Shown here in pieces: positions 44,335 to 56,500 of a stretch of 64,000 nucleotides of DNA. The DNA lies in the NCBI GenBank assembly GCA_033060915.1, contig CM065387.1, forward strand, positions 38,072,501 through 38,136,500. Direction: 5' to 3'. The stretch's first letter is position 1. Each line of letters begins with the position of its first letter. The notes under the pieces were generated by a model. The model had not been told where the DNA came from. It saw nothing but the letters and a program-made list of their open reading frames with translations, and ran no database searches. The DNA comes from Euryodendron excelsum (lineage: Eukaryota > Streptophyta > Magnoliopsida > Ericales > Pentaphylacaceae). Both the position numbers and the translations under genes were made by a program.

Positions 44335-45548
44335 TGATTACACTCCAAAAAGTGTAATTTAAAGTCCTTAAACAACTATTGTTAGTCCAATTAGGGTTAT
44401 TTCTCATTTTAGTATAATAATTGTTATAATAAGTGTTTGTAGGTATTTTGCAGGTTTCAAGTGGAGAAAAGGGCGAATTTAGAGCAAAATAAGCTGAAAT
44501 GTGCATTAACCACACGTACGGTTGGAGTTACCATACGTACGGTGGGACCACCCTAACTTCCACCGTACGTACGCTTGCAGCAAATCCCCAAACTTCAGAG
44601 AGCTCGAATTAGAGTAAAGAAGACGGTACATACGGTATGTTCACCGTACATACGTACGGTATTGGCAATTCTAGCCCGAGTTTTGCAGCTATATCTTAGG
44701 GAAATGACGCGATTTTGGGGATCTATCTCCATTTTTAGGCTAGATTTTCAGTTACTACGAATTGTAGAGAGAGAAAGTGGGTTTATATTGTATTTTTCTC
44801 CATTTTCTTATACTTTCTTTGTAATCAAACACCAATTTCATCATCAATCGATGAGAAATTTGCAATTCTTCATGCTTTATCTTATGGAATCAAGTAGCTA
44901 AACTCATCCTTGGATGCAATTGTGAAGATCTACCAAGGATCTTCAGGGTCTTCAATGGAGGTATATACACTTCAATGATTTATCTTATGAATTCTTCAAA
45001 TTCATATCAATTTTATTGTAAATCTATAGAAAATTTGGATTCATAATCACTTTTGGTAATTTCTATGCACAATTCCTTAATTGGTATAGGTATTGTACAA
45101 ATTATGATTTGCTTCTAAGATTCTTAACCATCGAATACCAATTTACATCCAATTGAGTATGAATTTCCGTTTTTATAGTCTAAATCTTCTGAATTAAGGA
45201 TCTGCTGAGTGATTCCTTAATTTGAGTATACAAATCCTTCATTGAGACACTTGTAGAGATTTGGTAGATTAGATCAATTGTATTCAAGTCGTTCATTAAT
45301 CGTTTTCAAATCTAGTTATAATTGCTTTCAACCCTTAGTGTAATTAGCTTACATTAGTAGTCTACACTATCTCACTATTCAAACACTTTTGGTCTTATTT
45401 GTAGTTAATTTCAATTTGTTAAGTGATTTCCTAATTCACCTCAATTGGTTGGTTATTTTGCTCTTGTGTATTGCCTATATTAGGTTTGATCATTTGGGAG
45501 AACGATACTAGTACTTGCCGGGATTTTATTTCGATCAACACCTGTACA
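44335..45548 (+). mobile_element. Solo LTR of an Athila-like family (W), inserted in gag
   Basis: Starts TGATTACACTCC and begins with a perfect hairpin (ATTACACT pairing with AGTGTAAT). The start is akin to the family X LTR. It separates two halves of one gag domain. 44512-44665 contains repeated TACGTACGGT / CCGTACGTACG palindromes. The right border (about GTACA at 45548) is uncertain and no target duplication was identified. The open frames inside are fortuitous. Confidence 0.6.
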
Positions 45549-46634
45549 ACTTGTAGGAAGCTCAAGTCCATTTCACCTTTGCGAGTGATTCAATGGACAA
45601 CTCGTGTCCCCGAGAAATCTTTTTTCTCAAACTCTTTCCATTTTGTTTAAAGGACACTGCCAACATGTGGTTCAATTCTTTGAGGCCACTCTCTATCCAC
45701 TTTTGGAAAATTCTTCGAAGGGATTTTTTGAAAAAGTTTTTTTTCCAAAAAATAGAACAGAGGTGCTTAGACGCCAAATCTCGCAATTTTCTCCCATGTT
45801 GGGAGAATCATTTTTTCAGTGTTGGGAGAGGTTTAAAGAGCTTCTAGTTTCTTTCCTATACGATGGCTTTGCCGAATGGCACATCATCAACATCTTTTAC
45901 TCTTCTCTAATGCCTCAACTCAAACAATTCGTTGAGACTATGTGTGCGGGAACTTTTTTGCATAAGCAATCTTACGAAACTTATTCATACTTTGATTACC
46001 TCGCTAATTTGGCTCGCGATTGGGCAATCACCCGGACCCAAAATCCCAAAGGTAGACCCAACACACAAGGTACAAAATATCAATTGAAATAGGTTAATGA
46101 TATGAATGCTAGGCTTGCCACCATTGCGAGAAAATTAGAGGCTTTAGAGTTTAAGAATGTAAGTTCGGTGGGGAGTGAAGAGCCTAAGGGATTGTGTTGT
46201 GTAGTTTGTGAGACCAAAGAGCACGACACCAAGTCGTGCCCAGTTATCCCGAGGATTAAGGAAGCCTTGCATGGCCAAGCCAATGCTATTGGCCAATACA
46301 ATGGAGGTGGGGGAAACGCCTACTCCAATACCTACAACTTGGGATAGAGGGATCATCCTAACTTTGGATGGCGCAATGAGGGGATTTCGAATCCCCAAGC
46401 TTATCAAGAAGGGTATCATAACCCTCAAACTTATCAAGTACCTCCTCCACCATCATAACCACAACATTACCAACCTCTATCGGTCACATCATTTCCAACC
46501 CAACCGAAACCATTCCAACCTCCACCTCAAGCTCAACCTAACTCATATCACCCCCCACATCGAAGTTCGTTGGAGGCTACCCTCCAACAATTTATTCAAA
46601 CCCAAGGGGGGTAAATTCACGGATTGATAAAACT
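45549..46634 (+). pseudogene. Athila gag, capsid C-terminal part and zinc knuckle
   Basis: Frame pieces continue the gag domain: LKLFPFCLKDTANMWFNSL, WKILRRDFLKKFF, then with a frame change near 45720 RRQISQFSPM, CWERFKELLVSFLYDGF, MPQLKQFVETMCAGTFLHK and FDYLANLARDW. A zinc knuckle of form C-x2-C-x4-H-x4-C occupies 46198-46239 (CVVCETKEHDTKSC), and a HPNFGWRN segment and a proline/glutamine-rich region follow. The reading frame changes again between about 46400 and 46620. Confidence 0.75.
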
Positions 46635-47160
46635 TTGGATGACATCAAGAGTCAATTGACTCTTCTCACACAAGCTTTGATCTTTATTGAAAAGGGTAAA
46701 TTACCCACACAACCTCAACCTAATCCATCTAGGCAAGTGCATTCCACCGAAACCTTGACCGAACCTTTAACTAGCCACGGGAATGTTTTGGCCATCACAA
46801 CTTTGAGGAGTGGTAAGGCTATTGACAAGACCATCCTTCCTAGTGACCCTAAGGGTAAGGAAAAAATGTCTAAGGCAGATGAGGGTTCAGGCATTAATGA
46901 GGAAGAGCCTAGTAAACTTAAAGAAGATGAGAGAGTGCCAAGTGAGGAGGAGGGGAGTGAGAATGAAAAAAATGAGAAAGAAAAAAAAGAGGAAGAGAAT
47001 TGTGAGAAGAAAGAGAAGAGTGGGTCTATGCCCAATGGTGAGAAAGCTTTGAGAAAGAAACGTGAGATCTTGGCTCATGCCCCATTTTCTCACCGGTTAG
47101 TTAAACCCAAAAATAAATTAAGTTTTGAAATTTATGAGACTTTCAAGTAAGTCAAAATAA
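46635..47160 (+). pseudogene. Athila gag C-terminus, linker rich in Lys and Glu
   Basis: An open frame of 171 codons begins MDDIKSQLTLLTQAL and includes LAITTLRSGKAIDKTI, a well-kept Athila signature, then a long E/K-rich stretch and REILAHAPFSHRLVKPKNK. The charged stretch resembles the C-terminal half of the Y ORF. A TAA at 47148 ends this frame; sequence after it stays in the same frame and leads into protease. Confidence 0.7.
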
Positions 47161-47785
47161 ATCTACCTCTCTTACAAGCCATTAAACAAGTGCCCTCTTA
47201 TGCTAAATTTCTTAAGGATTTATGCACTGTTAAGAGGAGGTTGAATCTGAGAGAGAATGCGTTTCTTGCTAAGGATGTCTATTCCGTAGTCTAAGTCAAG
47301 ACCTCACCAAAGTACAAAGATCCCAGTTGTCCTACCGTGACATGCGTCATAGGAGACCATAGGATAAAGGGTTGCATTTTAGACTTGGGGTCTAGGGTGA
47401 ATTTATTGCCGTACTTAGTGTACGAGCAATTGGGACTAGGTGAGTTGAAACCTACTAGGATCACACTCTAGTTAGCGGACTGATCTATCAAAGCCTCTAG
47501 GGGAATAGTGGAGGATGTCTTAGTGAAAGTTGATAAGTTTTATTACCCAGCCGATTTTGTGGTTTTAGATACCCAACCGGTTGTAGACCCCCATGCCCGA
47601 AACCATATTCTTATCATTTTGGGCCGAGCCTTTCTAGCCACATGTGATGCCATCATCCATGTGCGAGGAGGTCTCTTGAAGTTGTCTTTTAGGAACATGC
47701 CCGTTGAACTTAACATGTTTAATGCGGGGAAACAATCGGGGGATTTAGAGGACGTTCGAGAAGTGAACCTTATTGACTCTAGCTA
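47161..47785 (+). pseudogene. Athila aspartic protease
   Basis: In frame with the preceding gag part: QAIKQVPSYAKFLKDLCT, then TVTCVIGDHRIKGCILDLGS with the active-site position read as LDLGS (Athila: CDLGA), VNLLPYLVYEQLGLGELKPT, GIVEDVLVKVDKFYYPADFV and ILGRAFLATCDAIIHVRGG. A few stops interrupt it (47293, 47470, 47482 region). The sequence ends at 47785 with the accessory-ORF sequence directly behind; RT, RNase H and integrase are missing. Confidence 0.75.
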
Positions 47786-48431
47786 GAAGTGCTTGCACCC
47801 GCGTGCTTAGGGATCCATCCCCTTCGTGATTATTTTGACATGGGTGATCGAGGCTGCATTCGAGGCCCCAATTGTTGGCATAGCTCGTCACCAGCCATCG
47901 AGGGAGGCCATTGGTAGGTCCACCATCTAGCATGGGTTGGGATCTCGTAGATTGCAACAACAACAGGAGCAGTACCAGCCATAGCCACAGATGCTTGCTC
48001 AACAGCAATAAGCACTGATTCCTGAGCAGGAGCAGCCGGACCTTGCTGACCCAGACCAGTACAACCCAGATATTCAACAGTAGCAATAGCACTTCTAGCC
48101 ACCGCAGATGCCTGACCAGGTTTTACATATGCTTGAGCAGATGCGGTAGACATTGGATGTTTTAGCTGCAACATTTGCACGATATTCTACTGATATTGCT
48201 AGATTGGAGGCTGCAGGAGCGGCCCAACATCGAGAGGTTTTAGCTACTCAGGCTGCTCATGCAATTCATGTTGCTACACTTAAGGGCCAGATCCAAGTCC
48301 AATCTAAGCATATTGCTGCACTCCAGGGTTAGACCTGAGGCTAGACTAGGATTATTGAGGAGTTATTTGTTGAGGTTCGGGCTCTTAGGGCAGCTGTAGC
48401 ACCATCTCCTGATGATGATAGAGATGATTGA
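47786..48431 (+). pseudogene. Athila accessory ORF, C-terminal part (copy of 583-1200)
   Basis: From AAGTGCTTGCACCC on, this is colinear with 583-1200, including GSIPFVIILTW, the Gln-rich part, the coiled coil and the acidic tail ending in TGA. It starts abruptly after protease, so RT, integrase and the N-terminal domain have been deleted. It has its own stops, such as CAG-to-TAG type changes that differ from the left copy. Confidence 0.65.
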
Positions 48432-49290
48432 CCAGAGTCTAGGGTTTAGATGCTTTTCGTACACGCATAGCATATCATTACATTATGTTTTGTATCTAAA
48501 ATCTTATTTTGAGATAGTGGATTATGTTATGAGCTTTCTTTACTGTACGTCATTTATTTTGTATAACCTTTATATCTATCTTATATTTTTGGGTTGTTTA
48601 GCTACAGGTGTGCTCAGATTTTGGTATATATTACTCACTTGTACTGTTTTGATGAAAATTTTGGCATTGTATGGTATTGGTATCAATCTTTATTTCGCTC
48701 ACACATCTATTTACATCTCTCATTATTTATGCTATTGTAATTTTTTTGCGATGGATGTGTGGACTCGTTATTTTTATGCACCATACCGCTATTTTTGACA
48801 ATATAACCCAACCTAGATTAAGATGGACTCGTTTTCTTATTTTTGACTCCATGGGAAGTGTTTGATTCATGTATCGGTAGAAAGTTATACACTTTTAACT
48901 CAAGTTGTGCTATGTAACATATTTTTGTTACTCTACTTTGCATTTTCATTCATACTTAGTGGAGATTATTACCTTGTGAGCTTTAGAGTGTTTATCGTCT
49001 TTTTAAGTGTTTACATTTACTCAAGGATTGATTTTTCACCATCATTTCTCTTGAATAACTTCTTTTTATGCTTGCATTTAGTTCATAAGATGAGTTTCGA
49101 TATTGACATTGACACTTTTACTCTATGGAATATTATAGTTTGGCCCCTTTATGTAATTCTAGGCCCATATCCTTCTTGATAGCCATTATTCTTTTTATTT
49201 CACCATATGAACCCTTTATCATTTCATTTGTCACCAACTTCTTCCTTGAAAGATATCACTGCAGTTTTGGTACTTCATCACCCTATTCTA
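48432..49290 (+). other. Athila 3' UTR, truncated
   Basis: Copy of 1201-2056 without coding capacity. At 49290/49291 it joins copia gag sequence; the purine tract, polypurine tract and 3' LTR are absent. Confidence 0.65.
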
Positions 49291-49873
49291 TGGACGAGGG
49301 ACGAGTTTTGATTCATGGATGAGATAGTTAATTGCAGCAAGCTTGTCTACAATATTCTTCAATTGTGCAAGATAATCTTCTATTGAAAGAGTTCCCTTCT
49401 TCATATTCTGTAGACGGTCACACAGATAATTCACTCGTGCCTGCGACTGTTGCTGAAAAATTATTTCAAGGGTTTCCCACACTCCACGAGAGGTTTGCAA
49501 ACCAAGAACATGTGCCCAAGCACTAGGGGATAAAGTTGCCTTAAGACAACTTACCAAGAACTGATCCATCCTAATCCATTCTCTGTGTGCTAGATTGTCA
49601 ATCTGTGCATTGGCTTTCTCATCAAGAATTTTTCTTGATGGTGCAGCAATGGTGCCATCTATATAGCCAAAAAGTTCATTGCAAAATAGTATCGGCATGA
49701 ATCGGCCTCTCCATAATAGGTACTTTTCTGAATCTAGTTTCACAAATACATGATTGATGATATTCTGAATGGGAAAGGTTAGAACAGAGGAAGAAGAAGA
49801 GGAGGACACCGAAGAAGAGGAAGAACTCGACAGAAGGAGAGGACTAAGAGTAGCCAGATTCACTGAAGTGGCA
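49291..49873 (-). pseudogene. Ty1/copia gag, right copy, C-terminally truncated
   Basis: Same protein segments as 11957-12530 (KLDSEKYLLWRGRFMP, GYIDGT, REWIRMDQF, WETLEIIFQQQSQARVN, LSIEDYLAQLKNI) up to YLIHESKLVPRP, where the deletion junction cuts it. The open frame starts at a GTG (49863), as in the left copy; the ATG available at 12470 of the left copy is GTG here. Confidence 0.8.
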
Positions 49874-49885
49874 GCTCTGATACCA
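49874..49885 (-). other. Primer-binding site of the copia element, initiator tRNA-Met type
   Basis: GCTCTGATACCA on plus, i.e. TGGTATCAGAGC on the coding strand, exact for the plant initiator tRNA-Met 3' end and directly next to the LTR. Confidence 0.85.
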
Positions 49886-50181
49886 TGAAAGATTGACTAG
49901 TTTGAGAGAATGGCTTATCTTTCATTATCTAATACAACACACTTACGTACAAGAGATGTTAGGACATCAAACAAGATCACTGGATTGCAGGGATTTACAA
50001 CAAGAAGAAAGGTCAAGTCTAGCAGCCAAGATCCCTGGATTGCAGGGATTTACAATCAAGCAATGTCAAAAATATACAACCAAGTAAAAGTGAAAGCCAT
50101 GCTACAAGATATACAACCACCATAAAGTCATGAATACATAAACAAAGTCAAAAGTAGCAACTTCACTGCTACTCCCTATTA
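49886..50181 (-). mobile_element. Copia 5' LTR, right copy (296 bp)
   Basis: Same borders and length as 12550-12845, starting TGAAAGATTGACTAG on plus and ending CTCCCTATTA. Confidence 0.75.
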
Positions 50182-51398
50182 GTGTCATGCATATTGCCTC
50201 ATTATACTTAATTCAAATATAAGCATTGTATTTTGCCGAATTCAAGTTTGTTAAACACATGGATGTTGGATATGTGGAGGAAAAGCAAATGGAAAGGAAA
50301 AATCAAGAAAAAGTTGAATTGCAAGAAGCTAAAATTAGTTCTCTTTTCTGTTAGGTTAGGAAAATGAGAAGAAAATGAACAATATTTGTTAAACACATTA
50401 TTTTTTGTTTGGTTACAATTAAAAATAGTATATATTAGTAATTTCACTTCCCTTTCATTTTCTTTCCCTTGTCAAATCTGACATCCAAACATAGTGCAAG
50501 AAAGCTCCATATTTTTCCATTCTGAAAATAACAAATTTTTTATTAAAGAAATTTACCAATTAAGAGGTCAACTTTGTGGGCTTTGTTCATTGGCTATTGT
50601 CTCTAGGTTTATCATGACCTTGCAATCCATCAATGCAAACCATTGGGTGGGCTGAAAAACTAGTAACTTCACAAGCCATTGATTCATAAGGTAATGAGAC
50701 ACAAGAGACTGAATCCAATACTATGAGGGTAGTTATTGTTACAACTCGAATTCTCGATCCCTGGACAACTCAAATCGTGACACTGTAATAATACTAGCAT
50801 AACATAACCATGAACTAAAACTCCTCTTATTACTAAATTAAAGAAGATACTATATAGATAGTTCCCTACACCCAATAACAAGTGCAGTTTCAACTCTCAA
50901 GGTGTGGTACATCAACTCCGAAAGAAATTTACAATAATAAACTAAAGTAGTTCTGCATTCACGATAAAATCCTCCAGAATCATTTCCTTGTCCCCAGCTA
51001 AATATTGCTATCTGAAAACATTCCATGAAATGAGGCTGTGCTATGAAGCACAAAAGAAAAATAACAACCCGCATAATAATAAGTTTGTAGTTTAAGTACT
51101 AAAACAGTTGCAAAATTGAGACATCAATTTATAAAACCTGTTTTAACAAAACACCCAAGTTCTGGTAATATAAGCCAGAAAATATAATAGTAATCTTTTG
51201 AAATTAAATTCACTGTACAAGTCTTTAAACAGGGTAAAACAGTTATATTGTGGCATCACCCCTTTCAAGCCCAATCACTACATTCAAAACACAAGTGATG
51301 GCATCACCCATTTCAAACCCAATCACTTTCACTACAATGGAATCACCCCTTTCGAGCCAATAACTTTCAGTGACGGCATCACCCTTTTCGAGCCCAGT
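50182..51398. other. Unassigned spacer, right copy
   Basis: Closely matched to 12846-14058, with scattered substitutions and small indels. It includes the four GITPFEP-type units at 51250-51397. No domain is recognised. Confidence 0.5.
51250..51397 (+). repeat. Four GGCATCACCC-type peptide-like repeats, right copy
   Basis: Reads GITPFKPN, GITHFKPN, GITPFEPI and GITLFEPS in the plus frame from 51198. The frame stays open in both copies although single bases differ. Confidence 0.5.
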
Positions 51399-52896
51399 TA
51401 ATTGCGCTTCAAATTATAAGACCTTAACTTGTGCTTTGTTACCCTTAGTTTAGGATTGTATATGCCTTTTAGTTATATTTTAGTATTAATTAGGTTTATT
51501 TTTTTTTTTTTTAGGTTTTGAAATTAAATTGGAGTACTTCAGATGCAATTCAGACAAAGGTTTGAAGAGGATGCTGTCAGAGTATAAGCTGCTGAAGCTG
51601 TGGTATAAACTATTGGAATACGCAGAGCTAATACTTTGGATTGTCGTATCTGGCAAACCAAAAGTTTTGCAGGGTTCTATAATATACCGATTTCATGTAA
51701 CTTTTTGAGAGCTATTTAGATAAGTCGTTAGAAGTACCGTTCGAACACTTTTTGAGACCATTCGAATGGCCATTCGAATGACCTTCTAATAGTCCTAGAC
51801 GTTCGAATAGCCTTCTAGCCTGATCATTTGAATGCTCTTCCAAGAGTTCGAATGCCCGTTCAAACTCCTTCCTCCCCGTTTGAAATTTCAAAGGTTGTTT
51901 TGTTTGTTTGAATCAGGTCAGAAGACCATTCATATGCCCGTTCGAACAGTAAGCCTAGCATTCGAATGGTTCAACCAAAATTCTGACTTTCTGCAGCCTA
52001 TTCAAAGACAAATTTGGGCCTAGTTCGGGAGATCTTTTTCTTTTATTAGTTTTGGGGTTTCTTTGAGAGCTTTATGAGTAGATTAGAGTATAAATGTATA
52101 GCTTTTTCATAGTTTTTCAATTCCTGTAATCATATTCAACAGTTTTCATAGTTTTTCAATCCCTGTAATCATATTCAGTCTTTCAATATATATTTCATTT
52201 ATCTATAATAGCATTGAGTAGCTATATCTCATCTTGAGATCAATTGAAGATCTTAAATGAACAATAGAGTCAATTGGATTTCAATATTTAAATATTTTTC
52301 TAAATTTTTTGGGATCAAACCCTAGATATTTATGAAAACTTAGATGTTTGACTATATTTGGTAATACTTGTGCATGGACCTGTGTTTAGTATATGTACTA
52401 CACAAATCGATGTTATGCATCTTTGATTCTAAAAGTGATTCAATCTAGAGTAGATATCTATGAAAACCTAGATGTTTTATTGTGCTTAGCAACAAGTCGA
52501 TAGTATGCATCTTTTACCCTAAGTTTGATTGTTAAAGAATAATTGTTTTTATCACTAAATCTTCCGAATCAAAGACTCACAACGCAGTCAATGATTAGAG
52601 TTATAAAAAACTTCCACTGGAATTTCAGGTGAAGCAATTGATTTGATTAATTGGTTTTAAGACTTATTCTGATTAATTTAGAATCATTTTCATAGTTGAG
52701 CTTAGGATAATCAAACTCATTCTCTACACTATTTTTTTTTTAATTTTATTGGAGTGTTTTCCAAAAATTTCTAAAGTAAAGTGAGTTTTTCTAAATGTGC
52801 TAACCCTCTTTCCTATGGATCGACCTCACCGAGTAATTATTATTACATCGTAGCCGTACACTAGTGGTTATTTATTGCACGTTTTTGGACCAATCA
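51399..52896 (+). mobile_element. Y element 5' LTR, right copy (1498 bp)
   Basis: TAATTGCGC start as in the left copy, and end CCAATCA (canonical CA kept here). 51735-51965 has the TTCGAA / CATTCGAATGGCC palindrome cluster, with two extra units relative to 14397-14600. Confidence 0.75.
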
Positions 52897-52900
52897 GTTT

Positions 52901-52918
52901 TGGCACCATTACTAGGGA
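52901..52918 (+). other. Primer-binding site, tRNA-Asp type, degenerate
   Basis: TGGCACCATTACTAGGGA, two more changes than the left-hand site at 15522-15539. Confidence 0.7.
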
Positions 52919-53220
52919 AGCTTTGGCATTTGGCCTTTGTGAACAAGCCTTGGAGATTTTATTTCAATGGAAGCACTTTACCATCATTCTACAACCACGA
53001 GGATACTCAATAACTTGTCTGGGTAACTTCGTTTCATCTTTTATTTTTGAGCAATTATGTTAACTATTTTATTGTTATTATTTTTTTAATGGCTTAATGT
53101 GGTGTGTTTTGGTAATTGGTGGTATATTTTGTAGAGAATTGAAGGGTAGGTGGTTTTAAACAAATTGTTAACTTAGTAGTTTATTTTGTGGAGATTTGGT
53201 GGTATGAATTAGCTTTATTT
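52919..53220 (+). other. Untranslated leader of the right Y copy
   Basis: AT-rich, about 300 bp between the primer site and ATG 53221, close to 15540-15840. No gene is seen. Confidence 0.6.
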
Positions 53221-53535
53221 ATGGATAATTATTGGAACATGCATGGCATGAGGGATGCACTTGTAACCTTTGTTCAATCTATGAGAGAATACATGAATGC
53301 TGCTAAGATCGACCCTTATTTACACTTTTCACAACCACCGAACCTTTATCCACCTACCTACCATTCGAAATGGTGCTCTCAAGCTCCACCATGCCCTTAT
53401 TATGAACCACCACTATAATATTATCAAACCCCACAACCTATGCCTTACCAACCCTACCCTACATAGTATGAACCCTCTTGGATCCAAACAATGGATGACA
53501 TGGTCAACCAAAGAGCTGATGGTATACGTGGGTTT
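53221..53535 (+). pseudogene. Y element gag-like ORF, right copy, N-terminal part
   Basis: Same frame as 15841 onward. A stop at 53416 is shared with the left copy, a stop at 53464 is private. CAA codons at 53275 and 53485 stand where the left copy has stops. The frame is broken off after GIRGF by the Z LTR; it continues at 58125. Confidence 0.6.
53531..53535. repeat. Target-site duplication GGTTT (left)
   Basis: Matches 58120-58124 exactly; the left Y copy has a single GGTTT at the matching site (16151-16155). Confidence 0.9.
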
Positions 53536-56500
53536 TGTCACATCGAGAATTTTTGCACCTGAGGAATACTCACATAAACGGAAAAAATGTTGTACTCTCT
53601 CATTAGAACTCACCCTCCTAGAAGAATGAGTGCGACTAGGTTTGAATTGAAAATAGATTTGAATAAAGGGCTTTTAGAAAAAAATTTGGAGTCGCCACCT
53701 AACTTGATTAAGGTGAGTTAGGTCACCTAAAAACTAAGCATAATCCGAAAAACTACACTTAGAGTTTTGGAAAACGATTTTGAAAATATCTCCTTAAGAG
53801 AGGGTTTTAGGAAAATAGGTTGTTTGGCAACCTTTGGAAAATAGTTAGCCCTTTTTTGAAAAATAACTCCGTTTGGTCTTTGAAATCAATGATCTAGGTT
53901 CGGAAGTTGGTTACATGTAGGGAAGACGCACTATGCCATCACCCTACCCCGCCCTTTCGATACCTACATGTCAATCTACCTAGATTCACCTATGAGAGTC
54001 TTTAACTAATTATTGTTCAATCCTATCCACTTTAAAAAATAATGTTTAAGAAAAACATCATGTATGATATGCAAATGCAAGAAAAAGAGAGTTAAAAAAT
54101 AGATTTGGAGAAAGATTTGGAAAGAAAAATTTGATTTGATTTTAGAAGAGATTTGAAAGGATAAATTTGAAACTGGAAAGTTTTAAAAATTAGAAATAGA
54201 GATTTGAAAATAGAATTTGGAATTGGAAGTTAGAAAATAGAATGGAGATTTGAAAAGATTTTGTAGAATTTGAGATTTGAAAAATGCGGAAAAATTTGAA
54301 ATTTGACAGAAGTTATGGAATTGAAAATTTGAAAAATGTGGAGACCGCACCCATAAGGGTTGCCTACCTATCATTTTGGAGGAATCAGGTCAGTCATAGT
54401 TCGGACAAGAGTCCGATAGAAGGTATGATTGGAAGAAAGAGATCGAATAGGCAATTAGATTGGAAGATTGAACTTTGATTGGTAGATTTGAAAATGTTTG
54501 ATTTTGAAAGACTTGGTTTTAGGAAACCTAGAAAGACTCGAGACTTAGAAAAGAAGGATTGGATTTGCCTTGGAAAGATTTTAGAGAAGAATTGACTTGA
54601 ATACTTTGACTTGGAAGATTAGGAAAGCTTGGATTTAGGAAAGGTTTGAATCAGGAAAGGTTTAAATTAGGAAAGTGTCATTTTAGGAAAGTTCCGTTTT
54701 AGGAAAGTTTTATTTTAGGGAAGTTTTCGAATTAGGAAAGTTTCAACTTAGGAAAGTTTTGACTTTAGGAAAGCTTCATTTTAAAAAAGGTTTTGAAAGA
54801 GGAAAGGTTTTGAAAATAAAGAAGTTTTGAAAATAAGAAAGTTTTGAATTTAGAAAGCTTTAGATTTGAAAAGATTTGAAGTTTAGGAAAGTTTAAGATT
54901 TAGAAAGTCTTACAGTTTTAGTTTTAGAAAATCTTGAGATTAGGAAAAGGTTTGAGTTTAGGAAAGATTTGAAAACTTGGATTTGGGAAGTTAAGATTTG
55001 GAAAGGGGTAAAATTAGGAAATGGTTGAATTAGGAAAGATGTGGAAGTTGAGTTTTAAAATTTAGGAAAGATTTTTATGTTCAAGTTTTGAAAACTTAAG
55101 ATTTAGAAAAGTAGAAGATTAGGAAAGAGGTGATTTAGGAAAGATTAAGATTAGGAAGGGTTAAGATTCCTATTTCCTAAAACAAAGGATTGGATTTTGT
55201 TTGTAAAAGGGAAGATTTGATTTTGTTTCCAAAAACGGAGGATAGGATCTAGTTTCCTAAACGGGAAGATTGGATTTGGCAAGGATTTAGAAAGGGGAAG
55301 TTTTAGAAACCCTAAATTTGGAAAAGTATAGTTTTGACGTAGAAAATGGGTTTTGGAAATATATATAGTTTGGACGTAGAAAACAAGAGATTTTGGAAAC
55401 CTAGGTTTTAAGGCAAGTTTGAAAACCATGCTTTTGGAAAGAAAATTAGGGTTTCCTAATTGTGAGTTCTAGGGCTTGACTTAGGCTCTAAGGAAAGGAA
55501 TTTTTGGAAAGTGTGTGTTTGGAAACAAGTTTTTGGAAGGAAATCCTAGATAGGAGTTTCTAGAGGGAAGATTTTGGAAAGAGTTTTGGAAAGAGATTGT
55601 TGGAGAGAGTTTTTTAGGAAAGTGAACTTAGGGAGTGTTTTTAGAAAGTGAATTTTGAGGAGAAAGAGTTTTTGGAAAGAGATCCTAGTGAGGAGTTTTT
55701 TTAGAAAGAGATTTAGGAAGAGGTTTTTCTAAGAAGGGAACCTAGGGAACGTTTTTGGAAAGTGGACCTTGAAGAGAGCGTTTTGGAAAGAAGTTGAAAA
55801 AGAGAGTTTTGAAAAATAAATTTTTGGAGGGAGCTTTTGAAAACAACTTTGGAAAGGAGAGTTTTAGGAAACTATGTTGAAAAAGAGATTTTTAGGAAAA
55901 GAGATTTTTGGAAATAGAGTTTTTTGGAAATGATAAAAACATCTCATATTCCAAAAGCAATTCTAACCATAAGAGAGCTAGAACCACTTTAGGAAATCGG
56001 TTTTGAAAACAACAAGATTTGAAAATATGGACCATATTGGTCACTTTGAATGTAACACTTTCCTAAAGCAATCCTAGCCATGGAAAAGCTAGAATCACCT
56101 TAGGATTGTGATTTTGAAAATAAGTTTTGAAAAAGGAGATTTTGATGCAATTTTGAAAACAAGTTTGAAAACGATTTTAAAAACGAGTTTGAAAATGAAT
56201 TTTGGAAGATGTAAGATTCATGATATGCACAATGCAAATTTGGGGTCGTGAACATACAAGGCTAAGGCTTCACCACATAATTAAGGGGGCCTAACCCACG
56301 TGGTCTCCGGTTAGCCTAAAGGAAAGCCTCCGACACGGTGACCCTCCAGTAGTCTAATCCTACACATGGATCGGGAGTCCCCTTGTTTCAAGCATGCAAA
56401 GAAAGGGGGGGAAAGAGATGGGGGATTAAAACAAAGAAAACCTAAGTGGGTTAGGAGAGAGAAGAGAGAGGGGGAAGTGTAGAAACGTAAAACGAAAGCC

